A DNA stretch of 43,726 nt from an uncultured Pelagibacteraceae bacterium (GTDB taxonomy: Bacteria; Pseudomonadota; Alphaproteobacteria; Pelagibacterales; Pelagibacteraceae): contig CACGCL010000007.1 in NCBI GenBank assembly GCA_902571525.1, forward strand, positions 1 through 43,726. The letters run 5' to 3'. Positions 6,765 to 14,084 of this stretch are shown here, in pieces. The notes beneath the pieces were generated by a model, which was given only the letters and a program-made list of their open reading frames with translations, had not been told where the DNA came from and made no database searches. The number at the start of each line of letters is the position of its first letter. The first letter of the stretch is position 1. A program made the translations under genes and the position numbers.

Positions 6765-7550
6765 TTAGTTTAAAGGCTTTAATAACTTTAACATTTTTAA
6801 GTGTACTAATTTACTCGAGGAAACCAATACATTGCCACTTTTAAAATCTTCTTTATTTTCCCAGTTAGTAACTATTCCTCCTGAAGCTTTTATTATAGGA
6901 ATAAGTGGATAAATATCCCAAATTTTATTTCCACTTTGAAAAACCGTATCAATTTTACCCTCACAAAAATGCGAATAACTTAATGCGTCCATACATGGAA
7001 ACTGCATTCGTGGTAATAGTTTTTTAACTTTTTTAAGTTTATCTAAACTATACTGACCGTGAAAATCTCCAGAAATCTTTACACCTTTAAACTTTTTATA
7101 ATTTGAAGACTTTAATTTAATTTTTTTCTTACCACTAAAAAGAAATGCTGTCTTTTTATCTTGATTGATATAAAATTTATTTAAGATTGGAAAATTTACA
7201 AGACCCATAATCGGTTTATTTTTGTAGCACACCGCAATTAGGTTACTCCAAGATGGGTATCCAATGACAAAAGATCTTGTTCCATCTATTGGATCTATAA
7301 CCCAAGTGTATTCGCTTTTTTTATTTTTTATTCCAAACTCTTCACCAATAATTGAGTGATTTGGAAATTTACTGCTAATTTTTGATCTTATAAATTTCTC
7401 AAATTTTTTATCAGCAATTGTTACTGGATCGTAACTAGATTCGGTCCCTTTATTTTTAGCTTTAAATTTTTTGTTTAATTTTAACTTATAGAATCTGTTT
7501 AAATCTCTAGCTAAAGAAATTAGAAAATTATAAAAATCTTTATTTTTCAT
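6765..7550 (-). CDS. hisN: Inositol monophosphatase family phosphatase, probably histidinol-phosphatase
   Basis: A 261-residue magnesium-dependent phosphatase. Metal-binding motifs are G-E-E (69-71), W-V-I-D-P-I-D-G-T (83-91, Asp86 and Asp89) and W-D-I-Y-P in the C-terminal half. The T-R-S-F-V-I-G-Y-P-S-W extension after the D-P-I-D-G motif is closer to HisN-type histidinol phosphatases than to SuhB. It would remove phosphate from histidinol phosphate in histidine synthesis, but inositol-phosphate or 3'-phosphoadenosine phosphatase activity cannot be excluded. No other his gene is near. It faces the oxygenase gene across a short divergent spacer. Confidence 0.75.
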   Translation of the reverse strand: MKNKDFYNFLISLARDLNRFYKLKLNKKFKAKNKGTESSYDPVTIADKKFEKFIRSKISSKFPNHSIIGEEFGIKNKKSEYTWVIDPIDGTRSFVIGYPSWSNLIAVCYKNKPIMGLVNFPILNKFYINQDKKTAFLFSGKKKIKLKSSNYKKFKGVKISGDFHGQYSLDKLKKVKKLLPRMQFPCMDALSYSHFCEGKIDTVFQSGNKIWDIYPLIPIIKASGGIVTNWENKEDFKSGNVLVSSSKLVHLKMLKLLKPLN

Positions 7551-7589
7551 TTATTTTTGAGCCTGTTGGAAAGCTTAATACTATTTAAT

Positions 7590-7613
7590 TTTGCTTGATA
7601 AAAGCAAATTTTT
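7590..7613 (+). other. Small hairpin with T tail in the oxygenase leader
   Basis: TTTGCTT (7590-7596) and AAGCAAA (7602-7608) form a 7-bp stem with a GATAA loop, followed by five Ts (7609-7613). It looks like a weak intrinsic terminator but lies upstream of the oxygenase start with no plus-strand gene before it, so it could be a leader attenuator or chance. It also covers the alternative TTG start at 7591, which makes the ATG at 7636 the better start. Confidence 0.3.
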
Positions 7614-7635
7614 AGAGAAATGTATTAATATTGTA

Positions 7636-8736
7636 ATGAAAATTGAATTAGAGCAAAATAACAAAGTATTTGTTTTTGAAGGTCCAAATAAATTGGAATT
7701 GCACCCTATCTGGCTAAGGGAGAGGGTAAGTGAAAAAGAACATTTAGATAAAAATACTGAGCAACGTCTTTTCGATCCATCATTGTTAAAAGATATAAAA
7801 ATTAACAAGGTAAATATTACAGACAAGTTATTGGATATAGAATTTAGTGATGGTGTAAAATCAAAAATTGATATTAATAAAATAGAAGAAGAATTTAAAT
7901 CAGATATTTTTTTGAGAAGTCTAATAAGACCATCGTTATGGAACTCTAGTCTAAATAATATAAAAAATTTCAAATTTGAAAATAATTTTTTTGAAAGCAA
8001 CGAGATGCTTGAACTTCTAAAATCATTTTATAAATATGGATTTGTAGTAATTTCTAATGTTCCAATAAAAGATAATTTTATTGTTAATTTTGCAAATTCA
8101 ATAGGAAGTATTAGAAGAACAAACTTCGGTGAGTACTTCAATGTTAAGTCTAAACCTAATCCAAATGACTTAGCGTATACATCTTTGCCATTATCCCCAC
8201 ATACAGACAATCCATATAGAAAACCTGTTCCAAATATCCAGTTATTACATTGTATTAAGAATGAAGTAAGTGGAGGCCTCTCAACTTTAGTTGATGGCTT
8301 TTCGGTAGCTGCAAATTTAAAAAATACTCATCCTGAATTTTTTAAGATTCTAACTGAAGTGAAAGTAAAGTTTAGATTTGTTGATAAAGAAGTTGTTTTG
8401 GAAAATGAGGGTAAATTAATTGAATTGGATGAAAATAAAGAAGTTAAACAAGTCAGATTTAGTACAAGATTAGATTTTGTACCTGCTTTAGATAAAGAGA
8501 AGTTAGATTTATACTATGAAGCAAGAAATAAAATTTCTGAAATGTATAATTCAGATAATTTTTTAGTAAAATTTAAATTAAAACCTGGTGATTTGTTGAT
8601 GATGGACAATTATAGACTTTTACATGGTAGAACCGAATTTAATTCAAACGAAGGAAATAGATTTTTGCAAGGTTGTTATATTGATTATGACTCCTCAGAA
8701 GGTAAACTAAGGCACTTACTTAGAAAATTTATTTAA
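7636..8736 (+). CDS. Gamma-butyrobetaine hydroxylase-like 2-oxoglutarate/Fe(II) dioxygenase
   Basis: With the ATG at 7636 this is a 366-residue oxygenase of the BBOX/trimethyllysine dioxygenase group. An N-terminal DUF971-type domain (H-P-I-W-L-R) is followed by the double-stranded beta-helix core. Iron ligands are His189 and Asp191 in S-P-H-T-D-N-P-Y-R and His330 in L-L-H-G-R; Arg342 in N-R-F-L-Q-G should bind 2-oxoglutarate. The Q-L-L-H-C-I and L-V-D-G-F stretches are typical of the group. The cysteines that bind zinc in the N-terminal domain of mammalian BBOX are absent. The substrate is probably a quaternary or methylated amine, but this is inference. The methyltransferase gene begins three bases after its stop. 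A longer TTG start at 7591 is unlikely. Confidence 0.85.
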   Translation: MKIELEQNNKVFVFEGPNKLELHPIWLRERVSEKEHLDKNTEQRLFDPSLLKDIKINKVNITDKLLDIEFSDGVKSKIDINKIEEEFKSDIFLRSLIRPSLWNSSLNNIKNFKFENNFFESNEMLELLKSFYKYGFVVISNVPIKDNFIVNFANSIGSIRRTNFGEYFNVKSKPNPNDLAYTSLPLSPHTDNPYRKPVPNIQLLHCIKNEVSGGLSTLVDGFSVAANLKNTHPEFFKILTEVKVKFRFVDKEVVLENEGKLIELDENKEVKQVRFSTRLDFVPALDKEKLDLYYEARNKISEMYNSDNFLVKFKLKPGDLLMMDNYRLLHGRTEFNSNEGNRFLQGCYIDYDSSEGKLRHLLRKFI

Positions 8737-8739
8737 TCG

Positions 8740-9369
8740 ATGGCACAGAAGGATATAGGAAATAAAGTTCCACTACATACCCTTAAAAAAACAGAGGATG
8801 TGATGAAATTCTATGATGATTGGGGTAAGGAAAATAAATACGATAAAGATATGTCTGATTGGAACTATACCGGTCCAAAGGAAACTTCAGAAATATTTAA
8901 TAAGTATTCAAACAATAAAGAAATTAAAATCTATGATGCAGGTTGTGGTACAGGATTAGTTGGAGTTGAATTAAAGAAGTATGGTTTTAAAAACTTTTAT
9001 GGCGCTGATCTCTCTCAAAATCTTTTAGATTTAGTTCCAAAAAATCTTTATCAATTACTAGAAAAAGCAGATCTTAATAAAAGGATTAATCATGAAGATA
9101 ACAAATTTGATTCAGTAATGTGTGTAGGTACATTCACATATGCACATGTTAAACCACAGGCTCTAGATGAATTTGTAAGAATTACTAAAAACAAAGGTTT
9201 GATATGCTTCACAATTAATGAAGGTATCCATGAAGAATACGGTTTTGATAAAAAATTAAAAGAATTATGCGATACTAATATGTGTAAAAAATTAGAGTTT
9301 TTTAAATCTCAATATTTAGCAAGTAAAGAAGTAAATGCCTGGTTGGGTCTTTATCAAGTAACGAAATAG
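8740..9369 (+). CDS. Class I SAM-dependent methyltransferase
   Basis: A 209-residue methyltransferase with motif I D-A-G-C-G-T-G (66-72), an acidic residue ending the second strand (Y-G-A-D-L-S), motif for strand 4 at S-V-M-C-V-G-T-F and strand 5 at G-L-I-C-F-T. The N terminus has a Y-D-D-W-G-K stretch seen in small-molecule methyltransferases of the Williams-Beuren type. It begins three bases after the oxygenase stop, so the two are almost certainly co-expressed and may act on one substrate. The methyl acceptor is unknown. Its stop is two bases from the stop of the opposite-strand gene. Confidence 0.85.
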   Translation: MAQKDIGNKVPLHTLKKTEDVMKFYDDWGKENKYDKDMSDWNYTGPKETSEIFNKYSNNKEIKIYDAGCGTGLVGVELKKYGFKNFYGADLSQNLLDLVPKNLYQLLEKADLNKRINHEDNKFDSVMCVGTFTYAHVKPQALDEFVRITKNKGLICFTINEGIHEEYGFDKKLKELCDTNMCKKLEFFKSQYLASKEVNAWLGLYQVTK

Positions 9370-9371
9370 TT

Positions 9372-10388
9372 TTATAATTTTCTAAAAGCCATGCTCTTAC
9401 TTAGGTAAGCGTTTTTATGATAATACATTTCAAGTCCATAGTTTTTAGCTACTTCTTTTAAATTCTCTCTGATATATTTAGGATAAAACGGTTCATGAGT
9501 AGAATAAGGAAAAAATTCTAATAATGGGTTCAACTTTGGATTATCATCAATTTGTAATGAGTCTGTTAAAACAAATATACCATCTTTCTTTAAAACTCTT
9601 GAAACTTCAGAAAATACTCTCTTTCTAATTTCAGTTGGTATCTCATGAAACATGTAAGTTGAGGTAATTATATCATAAGAATTGCCTTCAAACGGTAATT
9701 CTTCACCTTTGCAATTAATATACTTGAGATCTTTAAATTTTTTTAATTTTTGTTTAGCAACATTGAGATATTCTTCAGACAAATCTGAACATGTTATGTC
9801 AGTATTTTTAAAATTTAATTTATAACTTTCAATAATTTCTCCAGTTCCAGTTCCAATATCTAATAATTTGATATTTGTTTTATTAGAATTTAAATATTTA
9901 ATTAAAGGTATCATTGAAAATCTTCTCATTGTAGCAGCGCATCCTGTAAAAAGTGTTTCCACTTGAAATTCATAAAGTCTTGCTGATTTTTCGCTTAAAT
10001 ATCCATCTGTCTGGTAATGAAAATTTCTTAAGTAATATTTAGGTAAATCTTTTTTAGCTTTTACTTCAGAAAACTTACCTGATGCTCTTCTTTTATCTAT
10101 TTTTGGAAGATCTAAGAAAAAATCAAAACTACTTTTTGCAGCACTTAATAAATCTTTTAGTTGTGTCTTAGGTATTTTATAAAATTTTGAATTAATTAAT
10201 TTTCTTTCTTCATTTAATAACTTTATCATTTCAAAAAACATTTGTTTACCTGAAGGCATCTTACCGTAAAAGGATGGGGGATTAGTTTTATCTATTTTTA
10301 TTGGTGTAGAATATTTAAATGAAATTATATAATGTGCGGAATACCACAGAAATTTTGTTGACTGATTAAAAAAGTAACCTATCGACAT
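9372..10388 (-). CDS. Class I SAM-dependent methyltransferase with a 160-residue N-terminal extension
   Basis: A 338-residue protein. Residues 174-300 are a methyltransferase domain with D-I-G-T-G-T-G (177-183), C-S-D-L-S as the ribose-binding acidic motif, D-I-I-T-S-T-Y-M-F-H-E and a COQ5-like F-S-E-V-S-R-V-L-K-K-D-G. Residues 1-160 are a basic helical region of unknown fold, ending in a conserved-looking A-R-L-Y-E-F-Q-V-E-T-L-F-T-G stretch just before the catalytic domain. The acceptor is unknown. The gene stands alone between a convergent methyltransferase gene and ccdA. Confidence 0.83.
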   Translation of the reverse strand: MSIGYFFNQSTKFLWYSAHYIISFKYSTPIKIDKTNPPSFYGKMPSGKQMFFEMIKLLNEERKLINSKFYKIPKTQLKDLLSAAKSSFDFFLDLPKIDKRRASGKFSEVKAKKDLPKYYLRNFHYQTDGYLSEKSARLYEFQVETLFTGCAATMRRFSMIPLIKYLNSNKTNIKLLDIGTGTGEIIESYKLNFKNTDITCSDLSEEYLNVAKQKLKKFKDLKYINCKGEELPFEGNSYDIITSTYMFHEIPTEIRKRVFSEVSRVLKKDGIFVLTDSLQIDDNPKLNPLLEFFPYSTHEPFYPKYIRENLKEVAKNYGLEMYYHKNAYLSKSMAFRKL

Positions 10389-10415
10389 AATTATATTTTA
10401 CACTAAAAAATTATT

Positions 10416-11123
10416 TTAACCAAGCTTTTGTAGGAAAGGTAATGCTTCTAATAAATAATAGCCAACAGCTTGTAATTGGTTTGTAATTATTAGAATTCCA
10501 GTAATTAAAAGAATAACTCCCCCTGATTTCGAAATAATATTCATATTATTTTTAAGATTTTTAGATACTGACATAAACTTTTGAATTAAGAACCCGGACA
10601 AGATAAACGGAATTGCTAGACCTAGAGAGTAAGATGTTAAAAGCAAAATACCTTTAGTTAATGTACTTTCTAATGCAGCCAGAGCTAAAATAGAGCCAAG
10701 AATAGGCCCAATGCATGGTGTCCAACCAAAACCAAAAGCTGCCCCTACTAAAACTGGGTACAATTTATTTGATCTTCTTTCTGTTTGAAATCTTTTTTCA
10801 ATATTTAGAAATTTAAAATTAAAAAAACCTAAAAGTTGCAAGGAGAATAATATGATTACTGCACCTGATGCAATTCTTAACTCGAAAGAATTAGCAAGCA
10901 CAAAATTACCTATTAAAGTGCTCGTTGCTCCAAAAGCAATAAACACTATTGAAAAACCTATTGTGAAGAGTGCTGTTGGAATTATGTTTACCCTTTTGCT
11001 CTCTAATAACTCATTTAAAGTACTGCCAGAAACGTAAGAGATGTATCCTGGAATAAGTGGTAGAACACAGGGTGAAAGAAAACTTATAAAGCCGGCAAAA
11101 AAAGCTAATAATAATTGTGCCAT
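10416..11123 (-). CDS. ccdA: CcdA-type thiol-disulfide transmembrane protein
   Basis: A 235-residue protein with six hydrophobic helices that carries reducing power from cytoplasmic thioredoxin across the inner membrane, for cytochrome c maturation or periplasmic disulfide reduction. The two redox cysteines are in the expected pseudo-symmetric motifs: Cys19 in L-S-P-C-V-L-P-L-I-P-G-Y and Cys137 in G-W-T-P-C-I-G-P. The length is normal for CcdA, shorter than DsbD. It is preceded by a 41-residue membrane protein gene and the aldehyde dehydrogenase gene on the same strand. Confidence 0.93.
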   Translation of the reverse strand: MAQLLLAFFAGFISFLSPCVLPLIPGYISYVSGSTLNELLESKRVNIIPTALFTIGFSIVFIAFGATSTLIGNFVLANSFELRIASGAVIILFSLQLLGFFNFKFLNIEKRFQTERRSNKLYPVLVGAAFGFGWTPCIGPILGSILALAALESTLTKGILLLTSYSLGLAIPFILSGFLIQKFMSVSKNLKNNMNIISKSGGVILLITGILIITNQLQAVGYYLLEALPFLQKLG

Positions 11124-11138
11124 TTAAAATTTTTAATT

Positions 11139-11264
11139 TTAAAAAGGTGAAAAAATTACAATTAAAAGCAAGATAATCCACACAGCGCCATAATAAAGTG
11201 GCATCATATTTCTCCAAGAAAATAAAATATTTGCGGCTTTTTTAATTTGTTTTTTTGATTTCAT
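11139..11264 (-). CDS. Small single-pass membrane protein (41 residues)
   Basis: A short frame begins with ATG one base after the stop of the aldehyde dehydrogenase gene and ends 15 bases before the ccdA start. It encodes a basic N terminus (M-K-S-K-K-Q-I-K-K-A), a short amphipathic part with W-R-N-M-M-P-L-Y-Y-G, and one hydrophobic helix (about residues 27-39) ending S-P-F. The tight fit between two real genes and the membrane-protein composition support it. No family is recognised. A role beside CcdA is possible but unproven. Confidence 0.55.
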   Translation of the reverse strand: MKSKKQIKKAANILFSWRNMMPLYYGAVWIILLLIVIFSPF

Positions 11265-11265
11265 G

Positions 11266-12708
11266 TTATCCTTTTATTCCTAAATGAGTATATTTAACAT
11301 TTAAATAATCTTTAATGGCCATTGAGCCACCCTCTCTACCGTAACCAGCTTGTTTTATACCACCAAATGGCGCTTCAGCAATTGCGACCATTGGTGTATT
11401 AACTGCAACTGTTCCTGTTTCCATTAGCTCAGATGCCCTATGTGCTCTTTCCATTGAATTCGTACAAATATAACTAGATAATCCAAGTTCGTGACTGTTT
11501 GCTCTTTCGATTACTTCATCAAATTCTTTAAAAGATAACATTGGGACTAAAGGACCAAATGGCTCTACCTTCATTATTGTATAATCATCTTTCACATTAT
11601 CAAATATAGTTGGTTCATAGAAATATCCTTTATTAAATCCTTGTGGTCTTTTTCCACCTAATAAAACTTTTGCTCCCTCTTTTTTTGTAGTTTCAACTAA
11701 ATCTTCAATTTCATTTAGTCTTTTCTTAGTTGTTAGTGGACCTAACTGAACTGTTGGATCCATACCGTCACCAATTTTTAACTTCTTAGTTTTTTCTACA
11801 AATAAATTTACAAATTCATCTTTTTTGCTTTCTTGAATATAAAATCTGTTCGGTGATATACAAACTTGTCCATTATTTCTAAATTTTGCAGCAATAGCCA
11901 TATCAGCAGCCTTTTTAATATCAGCGTCATCGAAAACTATAAATGGTGAATGGCCACTTAATTCCATGGTTACTCTTTGAACTTTATCTGCAGCTTGTTT
12001 TAAAATTAATTTACCTACTCTTGAAGATCCAGTTATAGATATTTTTTTAACAATATCTGATGCTATTAATTGTTGAGCAATACTAGGAGGATCTCCTGAT
12101 AATAAATTAACAACTCCAGGAGGAACTCCACATTCTCTACAAATTTCAACCTGTTCCATTACAACACCTGGTGTTATCACATCTGGTTTAACGATTACTG
12201 AACAGCCTGCTGCAAGAGCAGTAGAAATTTTTCTAGCTGATAGAACCAAAGGAAAATTCCAAGGAACTAAGGCTGCAACTACTCCTACGGGCTGATAATA
12301 AACGTGAACTCTTGTATCTTCAAATCTACTTTCAACAGTTTGACCATAAATTCTTTTTGTTTCTTCTGCATTCCATTCATAAATATCAGCAGCACCATTA
12401 ACTTCACCTTTTGCTTCTGCGAATGGTTTGCCAACTTCAAGTGTCATCCATTTTGCAAGTATGTCTTGTTTTTCTCTCATCTTGTCTGCAATACGTCTTA
12501 AGATATATGCTCTTTGCCAAGGCGGAGTTTTTCTCCAAACTTCCAAACCTTTCTCAGCAGACTTTAAAGCTTTTTCAACATCTTGTGGTGAAGCCTTTGA
12601 AGCATGTCCAATAATTTCTTCATTTGCAGGATTTAAAACTTCGTATGTTTCGCCATTTGTTGATTGATGCCATTTACCATCAGTGAATTGTCCGTATTTT
12701 TCATACAT
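11266..12708 (-). CDS. NAD(P)-dependent aldehyde dehydrogenase
   Basis: A 480-residue aldehyde dehydrogenase. Visible are V-P-W-N-F-P (148-153), the nucleotide-binding I-T-G-S-S-R-V-G (225-232), the general base Glu249 in T-M-E-L-S-G-H-S-P and the nucleophile Cys283 in G-Q-V-C-I. E-P-F-G-P follows near residue 390. The layout is that of the succinate-semialdehyde/glycolaldehyde/lactaldehyde group, where E-L-G-G-N is usual; here it reads E-L-S-G-H. The substrate cannot be assigned. It leads a minus-strand set with the 41-residue membrane protein and ccdA. Confidence 0.92.
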   Translation of the reverse strand: MYEKYGQFTDGKWHQSTNGETYEVLNPANEEIIGHASKASPQDVEKALKSAEKGLEVWRKTPPWQRAYILRRIADKMREKQDILAKWMTLEVGKPFAEAKGEVNGAADIYEWNAEETKRIYGQTVESRFEDTRVHVYYQPVGVVAALVPWNFPLVLSARKISTALAAGCSVIVKPDVITPGVVMEQVEICRECGVPPGVVNLLSGDPPSIAQQLIASDIVKKISITGSSRVGKLILKQAADKVQRVTMELSGHSPFIVFDDADIKKAADMAIAAKFRNNGQVCISPNRFYIQESKKDEFVNLFVEKTKKLKIGDGMDPTVQLGPLTTKKRLNEIEDLVETTKKEGAKVLLGGKRPQGFNKGYFYEPTIFDNVKDDYTIMKVEPFGPLVPMLSFKEFDEVIERANSHELGLSSYICTNSMERAHRASELMETGTVAVNTPMVAIAEAPFGGIKQAGYGREGGSMAIKDYLNVKYTHLGIKG

Positions 12709-12759
12709 ATTTTAATCTAGCATGACCTTTTAAAGTGTCTAGTGTGCAAATAAATCATA

Positions 12760-12807
12760 TCAACAAAAATCCCTAATTCGTATTATAATGATTTTATAAA
12801 AAAGGAG
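12760..12807 (+). promoter_or_regulatory. Sigma70-type promoter and ribosome binding site of the second GYD gene
   Basis: A perfect -10 hexamer TATAAT is at 12784-12789, with TCAACA (4 of 6 matches to TTGACA) at 12760-12765 and an 18-base spacer. AGGAG at 12803-12807 precedes the ATG at 12812 by four bases. This is one of the clearest promoters in the window and suggests strong expression of the small protein. Confidence 0.6.
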
Positions 12808-12811
12808 AAAT

Positions 12812-13135
12812 ATGGCTAAATTTTACGTTATGGGAAATTACTCATCACAAGCTTTCCAAGGATTTGTAAAGGATCCAGGACAAGACAGAGGAAAAGCAGT
12901 TGAAGCAATTTCACAAGCAATGGGTGGAAAAGTTCACTCATTTGATATTGTCAGAGGTCCTGTTGATTTCATAGCAGTTGTTGAAGCTGATAGTTTCACA
13001 AATGTTGCAGCAATTAAACTTGCTGTAGAAGCAAGTGGATCTATAAGTAACATGACTATTTGCGAGGCAATTGACATTAAGTCGGCTGCAGAAATGGCTG
13101 GAAAAGTAGCTTCGGTTTATAAACCTGCTGGCTAA
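12812..13135 (+). CDS. GYD-domain protein (second copy)
   Basis: A 107-residue GYD-family protein, a paralogue of the one at 2740-3063. Shared features are the M-A-K-F-Y start, D-I-V-R-G-P-V-D-F-I-A-V-V-E in the middle, a V-A-A-I-K-L-A helix and C-E-A-I-D-I near the end. It stands alone with its own strong promoter and ribosome binding site and is followed by a 13-bp hairpin, so it is a single-gene transcript. The function is unknown; the fold is a small alpha/beta sandwich. Confidence 0.88.
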   Translation: MAKFYVMGNYSSQAFQGFVKDPGQDRGKAVEAISQAMGGKVHSFDIVRGPVDFIAVVEADSFTNVAAIKLAVEASGSISNMTICEAIDIKSAAEMAGKVASVYKPAG

Positions 13136-13142
13136 ACTTTTA

Positions 13143-13175
13143 TTTAATCCTCTGTTGTGCGGACAGAGGATTAAA
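13143..13175. terminator. 13-bp perfect hairpin between convergent genes
   Basis: TTTAATCCTCTGT (13143-13155) and ACAGAGGATTAAA (13163-13175) pair perfectly around a 7-base loop. It lies between the stops of the GYD gene and the DsrE-like gene on the other strand. There is no T run after it on either strand, so it is not a textbook intrinsic terminator, but its place suggests a shared 3' end or mRNA-stabilising structure. Confidence 0.65.
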
Positions 13176-13205
13176 ATATTGTACTAATTTAAAAATTTAT
13201 AACTA

Positions 13206-13583
13206 TTAAAGTGTAATGACTTGATCTGGAGCATTTGGTCCTAATGCAGAATATAGTTGAGGAAAACATCCAGCTACAACACCATCAACTAGACCTTTTG
13301 CTTTAACTTCTCCACTACCACATTGCTCAAAAGTACCCTCTGCTAATTCCCTTCTTACAGCACACTGGTCGCAAACCATCAAAAGCATTTTTTTTTCTTT
13401 TGCAATTTTTGCTAAACGCTCACCTACTGGATTACCTTTTTGAAGACACATAATATTATCGTCAAAGAAAAACATTCCTATAACGTCTACCATGTGAGAG
13501 TTGTCCTCTAGTTGAGGCAATATCATAGTACCAAGTTGAAAGGTACTAGCCATATTACTTTTAAATACATACGCGATTTTCAT
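13206..13583 (-). CDS. DsrE-like (SaoD-like) cysteine-containing protein
   Basis: A 125-residue DsrE-fold protein. Residues 1-40 (K-I-A-Y-V-F, a helix, V-D-V-I-G-M-F-F-F-D-D-N) and the C71-D-Q-C74-A-V-R-R motif match, from memory, the DsrE-related SaoD group, in which the cysteines may carry or sense sulfur species. Further cysteines are Cys88 (E-Q-C-G-S) and Cys106 (A-G-C-F-P). No other sulfur-relay partner gene is nearby. AGGAGAG precedes the ATG, and a perfect palindrome covers its promoter, so it is probably tightly regulated. A role in sulfur trafficking or redox sensing is inference. Confidence 0.78.
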   Translation of the reverse strand: MKIAYVFKSNMASTFQLGTMILPQLEDNSHMVDVIGMFFFDDNIMCLQKGNPVGERLAKIAKEKKMLLMVCDQCAVRRELAEGTFEQCGSGEVKAKGLVDGVVAGCFPQLYSALGPNAPDQVITL

Positions 13584-13605
13584 GATTATCTCTCCTAAAT
13601 TAAGT

Positions 13606-13646
13606 TATGTTATAATATAACATATTTCAATTAGACAATAAGTCAA
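13606..13646 (-). promoter_or_regulatory. Promoter with perfect 19-bp palindromic operator for the DsrE-like gene
   Basis: On the minus strand a TTGACT -35 element (13646-13641) is followed after 16 bases by TATGTT (13624-13619), the first half of a perfect 9-1-9 palindrome, TATGTTATAATATAACATA on the plus strand (13606-13624). A dyad exactly on the -10 region, about 25 bases before the ATG, is the usual place for a repressor. The repressor is not identified. Confidence 0.6.
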
Positions 13647-13683
13647 GGTTCATATTTTCCACAACTAAAATATTTATTTAAGA

Positions 13684-14034
13684 TTAATTTTTCTTTTCGT
13701 TGTCTACTACTAGACAAATTTCAGACTTAGTTAAAAATCTTTGGCCTGTTCCATTATCTAATGAAAACATTCCACCAATTCCTTTTACAGCATCAATAGT
13801 TAAATCAGTGTGTTTCCATTTTTCATACTGATCATCATTCATATAAAAAGGAACACCCCCAATTTCTCCAAGTTTAACATCGCTATTTCCTACTAGATAT
13901 TCTTTTCTTGGATAACACATTGGTGCACTTCCATCACAACAACCACCAGATTGATGAAATAAAAGCTCATCACCATGTTGAGCTTTAATATCTTCAATTA
14001 ATTTTAATGCAGATTCTGTAGCTTTTACTTTCAT
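13684..14034 (-). CDS. DUF779 protein
   Basis: A protein of 116 residues when started at the ATG at 14034, which begins M-K-V-K-A-T-E-S-A. It matches DUF779 throughout: H-Q-S-G-G-C-C-D-G-S-A-P-M-C-Y-P, V-G-x-x-D-V-K-L-G-E-I-G-G, W-K-H-T-D-L-T-I-D and G-G-M-F-S-L-D. The three cysteines and histidines look like a metal or redox site; no activity is known to me. DUF779 genes are commonly found beside aldB/exaC-type aldehyde dehydrogenase genes, as here. A longer frame starting at 14067 is rejected because its first codons lie entirely in a GC-rich hairpin. Confidence 0.9.
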   Translation of the reverse strand: MKVKATESALKLIEDIKAQHGDELLFHQSGGCCDGSAPMCYPRKEYLVGNSDVKLGEIGGVPFYMNDDQYEKWKHTDLTIDAVKGIGGMFSLDNGTGQRFLTKSEICLVVDNEKKN

Positions 14035-14041
14035 ATAAATT

Positions 14042-14067
14042 ATGGCCCGTGATTCCTCACGGGCCAT
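14042..14067. other. GC-rich 11-bp hairpin between aldB and the DUF779 gene
   Basis: ATGGCCCGTGA (14042-14052) and TCACGGGCCAT (14057-14067) pair perfectly around a TTCC loop. It lies 17 bases after the aldB stop and ends 7 bases before the DUF779 ATG, so it occupies the normal ribosome binding site position. No T run follows on the minus strand. It may stabilise the aldB message, reduce readthrough or limit DUF779 translation. Confidence 0.75.
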
Positions 14068-14084
14068 TATATATTAATTATTGT

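Noticed and set aside
7591..7635. Longer oxygenase start at a TTG codon
   Set aside because: The region forms a hairpin with a T tail, TTG is a poor start, and family similarity begins after the ATG at 7636.
11011..11217. A 68-residue minus-strand frame over the ccdA start
   Set aside because: It overlaps the well-supported ccdA and the 41-residue gene in another frame and has no family resemblance.
14035..14067. Eleven extra N-terminal residues on the DUF779 protein
   Set aside because: These codons are mostly the GC-rich hairpin, and DUF779 similarity begins at the ATG at 14034.
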